Source: Acidimicrobiia bacterium
GTDB lineage: Bacteria; Actinomycetota; Acidimicrobiia; Spongiisociales; ZC4RG35
Length of the DNA stretch: 11,150 nt
Direction: 5' to 3'
Assembly (NCBI GenBank): GCA_025929005.1
Contig: JAICND010000011.1
Span: 1-11,150, forward strand
Part shown: positions 6,412 to 11,150 of the stretch, one piece after another
How the letters are laid out: the number at the start of each line of letters is the position of its first letter
Position numbering within the stretch: position 1 is the stretch's first letter
Notes under the pieces: generated by a model
What the model was told of the DNA's origin: nothing
What the model saw: the letters and a program-made list of their open reading frames with translations, nothing else
Database searches by the model: none
Translations under genes and position numbers: made by a program

Positions 6412-7265
6412 GCCGCACTCTCGGGATCGGCCTGGCGCAACTGGCCGCTATCCCGTATGCAGTCGAGGAGAACCGCACCCGCGCTGCGGACGCAGTCACC
6501 GCTGCCTTCGCCGACGGGGCAAAGCTGGTGGTGCTGCCGGAGATGATGGGGCCTGGTTACGTGGTCGACCCGCAGCGTCTCCTCCCTGTCGCCGAGCCGG
6601 TCCCGGGCCCGACTACCGAGGCATGGGCCGAACTGGCGATGCAGGGTGGTGGGTATGTCGTCGGTGGGCTCTGCGAGCGGGTCGGGGACGTGCTGTTCAA
6701 CACCGCGGTTGCGATAGGGCCCGATGGAAAGATCATCGGGCATTACCGAAAGACGCATCTGTTCGGAGTCGAGAAACAGGCCTTTTCGCCGGGTGACCTG
6801 GGATTCCCGCTGGTGAACACCGACTTCGGGTTGATCGGGCTTTGTGTCTGTTACGACCTCCGCTTCGTCGAGGTCGTCCGGCTGATGGCGCTGCAGGGCG
6901 CCGAGTTGATCTGTGTGCCGACTGCCTGGATCGTCGGCTTCGACGAGTTGCGCTGGGATGCGGAGGGGATGTCGCCTCAGGGCCGGGTCACCGAAGTCCA
7001 GGCCAATCTGAATCAGGTGTACATCGCCGCGGCGTCGCAGGTTGGAGGTCATGATGACTTCGAGTTTCTCGGATCCTCCATCCTGATCGGTCCACGGGGA
7101 AACCGGGTGATTGGCCCGCTTCCCGGCAAGGAAGAACAGATTGCGGTCGCTCCCATCGATCTCGACGAGACGACTCGGGCGCAAAGTCGATCGGCTCTGG
7201 TAACTCCGCGAGCCGACCGTCGCACCGATATCTATGGCGTGGCTGTCGACGGCCGCATGCTCTGA
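6408..7265 (+). CDS. nitrilase-superfamily carbon-nitrogen hydrolase (amidase/carbamoylase type)
   Basis: A 285-residue cytoplasmic enzyme with the full Glu-Lys-Cys triad of the nitrilase superfamily: Glu45 in VVLPEMMGPGY, Lys115 in GHYRKTHLF, and nucleophile Cys148 in GLCVCYDLRFVE. Superfamily members hydrolyse amides, N-carbamoyl amino acids, ureido compounds or nitriles and release ammonia. CYDLRF is the form common among amidase and carbamoylase branches; true nitrilases usually have CWE. The start is taken as GTG at 6408, which overlaps the previous TGA as GTGA and begins MSRTLGIGLAQLAA, the normal first beta strand. A TTG at 6366 in the same frame would overlap the cupin by 46 bases and is less likely. 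The neighbours suggest it acts on a ring-opened or carbamoylated intermediate. Confidence 0.92.
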   Translation: MSRTLGIGLAQLAAIPYAVEENRTRAADAVTAAFADGAKLVVLPEMMGPGYVVDPQRLLPVAEPVPGPTTEAWAELAMQGGGYVVGGLCERVGDVLFNTAVAIGPDGKIIGHYRKTHLFGVEKQAFSPGDLGFPLVNTDFGLIGLCVCYDLRFVEVVRLMALQGAELICVPTAWIVGFDELRWDAEGMSPQGRVTEVQANLNQVYIAAASQVGGHDDFEFLGSSILIGPRGNRVIGPLPGKEEQIAVAPIDLDETTRAQSRSALVTPRADRRTDIYGVAVDGRML

Positions 7266-7270
7266 AGCAA

Positions 7271-7315
7271 GGCGGTAGGACCCCCGCCTAGAGTCCCACT
7301 CAACCGACTTTGGAG
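7271..7315 (+). promoter_or_regulatory. intergenic element with weak stem-loop, possible -10 box and ribosome binding site
   Basis: The 57-base gap after the amidohydrolase is the only sizeable break within the 5597-9050 group. GGCGG (7271-7275) can pair with CCGCC (7284-7288) around an 8-base loop; with no T-run this is at best a weak structure. TAGAGT (7289-7294) fits a TANNNT -10 box, but no clear -35 is seen. GGAG at 7312-7315 sits seven bases before the ATG at 7323 and supports that start. An internal promoter for the cyclase and transporter genes is possible. Confidence 0.35.
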
Positions 7316-7322
7316 ATGCTCA

Positions 7323-8168
7323 ATGCAAATGGTGGACCTGTCCCACACGATGAATGTCCACACTCCCGGCTGGGTGGGCTACGCCGGGAACAAGATGTAT
7401 TACGCACAGACTCTGCAGACTCAACGCATCGTGGCCCAGCGCATCGACTCGGCGCTACACGTCGGGACGCACCTCGACGGAGGGATGCACGGAGCAGATG
7501 GCCGCGCCGACATGGCGTCCTATCCGCTTTCCTTCCTAGTCAACAAGGGGGCCATCGTTGACATCTCCGACATGGTTGACGACTGGGACGTGATCACCCC
7601 GGACATGCTCACGGCGAACGTTGAGATCGAGAAGGGCGACATACTCATTATCCACACCGGGTTCAATCGCTACTACGAGGGCCAACCACAGGCAGACCTG
7701 GTGCGCTACTTCTCAATGCATCCAGGGGGAAAGCTGGAGCTGCTGGAATGGATGCTCGACATGGAGATCAAGTGGTTCGGGATTGACGCCGGCTCCGGTG
7801 ATCATCCGATGTGGACCACGATCCGAAACATGCGGCCTGACCTCACAGCCCAGTTCGAAGAGAAGGTGGGGATGAAGGTGGACGAGTATTTCCCCATGTA
7901 CGAGTACACCCACAAGCTCTCCGGTCGGCGGGTGAGGAACGATCTCTTCCCGTTCCACAATTGGGCCTTCCAGGAAGGCTTGATCCATGCCGAGAACGTC
8001 GGTGGGGACATAGGCAAGGTGCTCAACACCCGCGCAGTTATCGGCGCCTTCCCCTGGAAGTACGAGGGCTTGGAGGCGTGTCCCTGCCGAATCATCGCGT
8101 TCTACGACGTGGGCGACATGAAGGTCGACGAGTTCGGGGAGGCAGCCCGCGCCATGAGCGCTACCTGA
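7323..8168 (+). CDS. cyclase-family metal hydrolase, long form (KynB/isatin hydrolase-like)
   Basis: A 281-residue protein with the metal-binding signature of the cyclase family (N-formylkynurenine formamidase KynB, isatin hydrolase): HVGTHLDGGMH gives His46, His50, Asp52 and His56. VDLSHTM (4-10) is the family's first strand. KGDILIIHTGF (about 104-114) and WFGIDAGSGDHP (about 145-156) are the other conserved blocks. Family members bind Mn or Zn and hydrolyse amide bonds, including those of small rings such as isatin. KynB is about 210 residues; this one carries roughly 70 extra residues, mainly an aromatic and acidic insertion after residue 156 containing DEYFPMYEYTHKLSG. ATG 7323 has GGAG seven bases upstream. 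With the adjacent amidohydrolase it could perform successive ring-opening and amide-cleaving steps, but that is inference. Confidence 0.87.
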   Translation: MQMVDLSHTMNVHTPGWVGYAGNKMYYAQTLQTQRIVAQRIDSALHVGTHLDGGMHGADGRADMASYPLSFLVNKGAIVDISDMVDDWDVITPDMLTANVEIEKGDILIIHTGFNRYYEGQPQADLVRYFSMHPGGKLELLEWMLDMEIKWFGIDAGSGDHPMWTTIRNMRPDLTAQFEEKVGMKVDEYFPMYEYTHKLSGRRVRNDLFPFHNWAFQEGLIHAENVGGDIGKVLNTRAVIGAFPWKYEGLEACPCRIIAFYDVGDMKVDEFGEAARAMSAT

Positions 8169-8171
8169 GTC

Positions 8172-9050
8172 TTGGTCGCCACCTCGAGCCGGCGGGGGCT
8201 GGCCTTCGCCTTCGCCGGCATCCTCTTCCTCAGCCCTGAATCCCTCCTCATCAGACTTGTCGAGGTTGATCGATGGACCTTGTTGTTTTGGCGGGGGGCG
8301 TTGATGTGCATCGGCTTGTTGGTGGCCAGTTCAGTCCTGGCCCGTACGCCTCGCGTCATCCGGCGTATCGGTCGGCCCGGGTTGCTGGTGGCAGCCCTGT
8401 TCGCGCTCCAGACGGTGCTGTTCATCGTCTCGATCACCAATACGGCGGTTGCCAATACTCTCGTGGCGGTCAGTGCTGCTCCGTTGTTCGCCGCTGTCTA
8501 CCAATGGATCTTCTTTCGGCAGCCGATCAGCAGACGACTGCTCGGCGTCATCGTGGTTGCCATCGTCGGCATCGCCGTCATGGTCTCTGGCTCGCTGGGC
8601 GGTGGAACGTTGTTGGGCGACCTGGCTGGACTGGGTGCTGCTGCCGGGCTTGGAGGTTCCTTCGTTGTGATTGGCCGGAACCCGGACAGGTCGATGGTCC
8701 CGGCCATGGGTCTGGGCGGCCTCATCGCAGCCCTCGTCGCGCTGCCCTGGGCCGACCCCATGAGCGCGACCGCTTCCGACTTCCGCTATCTGGCGATCAG
8801 CGGGTTCCTGGTGCTGCCGTTGGGTTTCGGCTTCTTGGCTGTGGCTCCGCGTTACATCGCCGGTGCCGAGGTGGCGCTGATCACACTGCTCGAAACGGTG
8901 CTCGGCCCGTTGTGGGTGTGGATGGCTTTGGGAGAAGTTCCGCCGACGACTGCGCTGGTTGGAGGCGCCATTGTGATCGGGGCGCTTGCCTTCAATTCGG
9001 TCGCGATGCTGAGAGCTTCGCCTCTGCGAGCTCATGCGCCAGTCGCCTGA
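8172..9050 (+). CDS. EamA/DMT-superfamily membrane transporter
   Basis: A 292-residue, strongly hydrophobic protein with the two-repeat pattern of the drug/metabolite transporter superfamily, probably ten membrane segments. SPESLLIRL followed by LLFWRGALMCIGLL (about 34-47) fits the first EamA repeat's pattern. NTLVAVSAAPLFAAVYQWIFFRQPISRRLLGVIVVAIVGIAVM (about 95-137) is the typical end of the first repeat. EVALITLLETVLGPLWVWMALGEVPP (about 235-260) is its counterpart in the second. DMT proteins usually export or exchange amino acids, metabolites or nucleotide-related compounds. The start is an unusual TTG three bases after the cyclase stop, with no Shine-Dalgarno; the frame is closed immediately upstream, so no better start exists and the first membrane helix begins near residue 9. 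Translation presumably depends on reinitiation after the cyclase gene. Confidence 0.9.
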   Translation: MVATSSRRGLAFAFAGILFLSPESLLIRLVEVDRWTLLFWRGALMCIGLLVASSVLARTPRVIRRIGRPGLLVAALFALQTVLFIVSITNTAVANTLVAVSAAPLFAAVYQWIFFRQPISRRLLGVIVVAIVGIAVMVSGSLGGGTLLGDLAGLGAAAGLGGSFVVIGRNPDRSMVPAMGLGGLIAALVALPWADPMSATASDFRYLAISGFLVLPLGFGFLAVAPRYIAGAEVALITLLETVLGPLWVWMALGEVPPTTALVGGAIVIGALAFNSVAMLRASPLRAHAPVA

Positions 9051-9217
9051 CTTGACGCGATTTGGCTTCGATGGGCACTCCAGCCGCGTTCAACAAGACT
9101 CTATTTTCCTTCACGAGATTCAATCGAAAAGTGGTACGGTCGCAGCCGCCGAGAACGACATGACTTCCCGGGAGGCCGGTCCCGACTGCCTAGAGCCGTG
9201 ATCGAGAGGAGCTGGAC
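9051..9217 (+). promoter_or_regulatory. intergenic region with leader of the second ABC transporter operon
   Basis: This 167-base gap is the largest in the window. Bases 9100-9135 are noticeably more AT-rich than their surroundings. TACGGT (9135-9140) could serve as a -10 box; TTCACG (9110-9115) is a poor, widely spaced -35 (19 bases). The remaining leader of about 70 bases contains CGGGA/TCCCG able to form a small stem around 9175-9188. AGGAG at 9207-9211, six bases before the GTG at 9218, is the best ribosome binding site in the window. I recognise no known riboswitch. No terminator for the preceding gene is visible. Confidence 0.4.
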
Positions 9218-10276
9218 GTGACGGTGGAGACGGTCGCGGCTGGGGACAAGACAGAGACTCCCGCCTGGATCAGGACGCTCTTGTCGTTGGCGGGCACGTT
9301 GGCGGCCATGTCAGCGCTCGTTTGGTTGCTGGGTGCCAATCCGGCAGAGGTTGTCGAGTCAATCGTTCTGGGTGCCCTTGGTAATCCGTTCAACGTTGGT
9401 CAGACGGTGGTCATCACTGGCATCCTGATCATGACCGCGTTGTCGGCAGCCGTGCCCTTTACTGCTCGCCTTTGGAACGTCGGGGGCGAGGGACAGATGA
9501 CGGTTGGCGCGGTTGCCGCCGCCGTCCTCGGGATCGTCCTGCCGGGTACGTGGTCGCCATGGCTACTGGTTCCACTGGTCATGATGGGATCGCTAGTGGC
9601 TGGTGCGGTATACGGTGCGATCCCTGGCTGGCTCAAAGCGCGCTTCGACGCCAGCGAGATCGTCACCAGCCTGATGCTCAACTTCGTGGCCGCAAGCTTG
9701 GCGGCCTGGGTCATATTCGACGTCTACCCGGAGGGCTTCGTCCAGCGCACCGAGGCCATCCACCCGAATGCTGAGTTGCCTCGCCCGATCGATGGTTCGT
9801 TAGTTGACGTAGGGATTTTCATCGCTGTAGCCACTGCTGTGATCGCCTGGTTTCTCATGAAGCACACCAGGTTCGGGTTCTCGGTTCGTGCGATAGGCGC
9901 AAACAACTCCGCGTCACGACTCTCCGGCATCCGCACCGATCGTGTGACGGTACAAACGTTCCTTCTGGCGGGTGCCTTCGCCGGGCTCGCGGGCTCACTG
10001 GTCGTCCAGGGGCGCGATCATTCCCTCCTCCAGGACTTCTCCGCCAATCTCGGGTTCCTGGGCATCGGAGTGGCACTCGTCGCGAGGCTTCATCCCTTGT
10101 GGATAATCGCTTCGGCGTCGTTCTTTGCCATCCTGCGCGTGGGCTCGAACAGTCTTCAGGCCGGTGCCGGGTTGTCGCCGGTGGTAGGCGAGATCGTGAT
10201 CGCCACCTTCGTCATCCTCTTGATGGTGACGAAAGTCATCAGGTTCAGGTATCCGGAGAACGTCGATGCTCAGTGA
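9218..10276 (+). CDS. nucleoside/BMP-type ABC transporter permease (first subunit)
   Basis: A 352-residue inner-membrane permease of the family that pairs with basic membrane protein (BMP)-type nucleoside-binding proteins, as in NupP/YufP. Its hallmark is FTARLWNVGGEGQMTVGA (81-98). Further family features are FDASEIVTSLMLNFVA (about 143-158) and FSVRAIGANNSASRLSGI, followed by AGAFAGLAGSLVVQG and NLGFLGIGVALVARLHPL. About 20 soluble residues precede the first helix. GTG 9218 has AGGAG six bases upstream. The TGA at 10274-10276 falls inside the next gene, whose ATG is at 10266, so the two permeases overlap by 11 bases. In related operons the binding protein and ATPase usually come before the permeases; here neither does, so they should lie downstream or elsewhere. 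Substrates of this family are nucleosides, purines and related compounds. Confidence 0.92.
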   Translation: MTVETVAAGDKTETPAWIRTLLSLAGTLAAMSALVWLLGANPAEVVESIVLGALGNPFNVGQTVVITGILIMTALSAAVPFTARLWNVGGEGQMTVGAVAAAVLGIVLPGTWSPWLLVPLVMMGSLVAGAVYGAIPGWLKARFDASEIVTSLMLNFVAASLAAWVIFDVYPEGFVQRTEAIHPNAELPRPIDGSLVDVGIFIAVATAVIAWFLMKHTRFGFSVRAIGANNSASRLSGIRTDRVTVQTFLLAGAFAGLAGSLVVQGRDHSLLQDFSANLGFLGIGVALVARLHPLWIIASASFFAILRVGSNSLQAGAGLSPVVGEIVIATFVILLMVTKVIRFRYPENVDAQ

Positions 10277-11150
10277 GGCCCTGGTCCTTGCGTTCTTCGT
10301 GATCGGGATCCAGTCCATGGTGCCAATCGTTATGGCGGCATTGGGCGAAGCGGTCGCTGAAAAGTCGGGCGTGCTCAACGTTGGAATTGAAGGCATGATG
10401 CTGATCGGTGCCTTCGCCACCGCCTACATGGGGATCACCCAGGCCAGCGCGGGTCTGGGGATTGTGGCCGCCATTGTGGCCGGGTGCGTGTTCGGTGCCC
10501 TGCTCGCATTCCTCTACGTGAACCGCGGCACGGACCAGATCGTCACCGGTCTTATGTTCAACATCTTTGCTGTGGGCCTCACCGGGACGCTCCACTCGCT
10601 CTACCTCGCCGGGCAGAACGGTGCGACACTGTCTGGCATCACGATTCCGGGCCTCGGCTCGCTGCCGTGGATTGGGGAGATCCTCAACAAGCAGAACCTC
10701 ATGCTGTATCTCGCCATCGCGCTTGCAGTCGGTGTGTGGTACCTGCTCAACAAGAGCTGGTATGGGCTCTACGCAAGAGCAGCCGGTGAGCGACCCCTCG
10801 CCGCGGAGTCCGGCGGCCTGGACGTCTTGCGACTGCGCTACCCGGCGGTTGTTGTGGGGTCCGTGTTGGCTGCCCTTGGGGGCTCGGCCTTGGTCCTGGC
10901 GACCTCTGGAGGCTTCGTGCCGGGTATGACTGCCGGGAGAGGATTCATTGCTTTGGGTGTTGTGGTCCTCGCAAAGTGGCGACCTCTCTGGATCATGATC
11001 TATGCCCTCGGCTTCGGTTTGACGCAAGGTCTCCAGTTCCTCGCAAACCAGGTACCGGCGCTGCAGTCGGTGCCCGGGCAACTCTGGGTTGCACTTCCCT
11101 ACCTATTCACCGTCATAGCCGTGGTCTTCGCTCCTGGCTCGACCTACCCG
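10266..11150 (+). CDS. nucleoside/BMP-type ABC transporter permease (second subunit), cut by window edge
   Basis: An open frame of 295 codons runs from ATG 10266 to the last base with no stop, so the C-terminus is missing, probably by only a few residues since relatives are about 300-320 long. AEKSGVLNVGIEGMMLIGAF (31-50) is the hallmark of the second permease of nucleoside-type importers (NupQ/YufQ). DQIVTGLMFNIFAVGLTG (about 89-106) and TAGRGFIALGVVVLAKWRPLW (about 225-245) are the other conserved blocks. The start has GGAG (10255-10258) seven bases upstream and lies inside the end of the first permease gene (11-base overlap), a typical coupled pair. Together they would form the membrane channel of a second importer, different in family from the LivHMGF-like one. 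Confidence 0.93.
   Translation, partial: MLSEALVLAFFVIGIQSMVPIVMAALGEAVAEKSGVLNVGIEGMMLIGAFATAYMGITQASAGLGIVAAIVAGCVFGALLAFLYVNRGTDQIVTGLMFNIFAVGLTGTLHSLYLAGQNGATLSGITIPGLGSLPWIGEILNKQNLMLYLAIALAVGVWYLLNKSWYGLYARAAGERPLAAESGGLDVLRLRYPAVVVGSVLAALGGSALVLATSGGFVPGMTAGRGFIALGVVVLAKWRPLWIMIYALGFGLTQGLQFLANQVPALQSVPGQLWVALPYLFTVIAVVFAPGSTYP

Noticed and set aside
5564..6499. 311-codon minus-strand open frame across the cupin genes
   Set aside because: Its translation is arginine- and serine-rich with no family motif. It covers two plus-strand genes that show conserved cupin motifs, so it is an antisense by-product of high GC content.
6138..7184. 348-codon minus-strand open frame opposite the nitrilase-family gene
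   Set aside because: The opposite strand carries an intact Glu-Lys-Cys triad in the right order. The antisense product has no recognisable domain.
7271..7288. Intrinsic terminator after the nitrilase-family gene
   Set aside because: The stem is only five base pairs with an eight-base loop, and no T-run follows.
8273..9055. 260-codon plus-strand open frame and 234-codon minus-strand frame over the DMT transporter
   Set aside because: Both are polar, arginine/histidine/glutamine-rich shadows. The transporter frame alone has membrane segments and EamA repeat patterns.
9052..9057. TTGACG as a -35 box right after the transporter stop
   Set aside because: It is a good -35 match, but no acceptable -10 hexamer lies 16-19 bases downstream.
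10245..11081. 278-codon minus-strand open frame at the right end
   Set aside because: It is antisense to the second nucleoside-type permease, whose plus-strand frame stays open to the window edge and has strong family motifs.

Overview
The window is a densely packed, GC-rich stretch (above 60% GC by eye). It has GTG and TTG starts, 1-14 base overlaps between genes, and one promoter that looks leaderless. This fits an Actinomycetota-type bacterium, possibly an uncultured soil or marine lineage; that placement is inference, since no marker gene is present. I see no mobile elements, tRNAs, rRNAs or CRISPR arrays, and no gene-free stretch longer than 167 bases.

Layout. (1) 43-4550, plus strand: a branched-chain-amino-acid-type (LivHMGF-like) ABC importer, with two permeases and two ATPases joined by 1-4 base overlaps. 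It continues through a GTGA overlap into a single-domain Old Yellow Enzyme-family flavoprotein that keeps a C-terminal four-cysteine motif. A perfect 15-bp hairpin (11-44) runs into the first start codon. No substrate-binding protein is in view; it may lie just upstream. (2) 4564-5544, minus strand: a Rieske non-haem iron oxygenase alpha subunit, convergent with the flavoprotein and divergent from the next group. (3) 5597-9050, plus strand: a degenerate cupin, an intact cupin, a nitrilase-superfamily amidohydrolase, a long-form cyclase (KynB/isatin-hydrolase-like metal hydrolase) and an EamA/DMT-family transporter. (4) 9218 to the right edge: two permeases of the nucleoside/BMP-type ABC family. 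The second runs off the window; it has a start and about 295 open codons.

Together this reads as an uptake-and-catabolism locus for a small organic compound, probably nitrogen-containing. There are two importers of different families, one oxygenase, one flavin reductase or dehydrogenase, two hydrolases of C-N or ring amide bonds, two small cupins and a possible exporter. Each family assignment is well supported by motifs. The substrate and the order of reactions are not visible, and I know of no described pathway with exactly this gene set. The features most worth a second look are the paired cupins (one has lost every metal-binding His), the stand-alone flavoprotein with an apparent iron-sulfur motif, the hairpin at the start of the importer operon, and the shared divergent promoter near 5575-5590.
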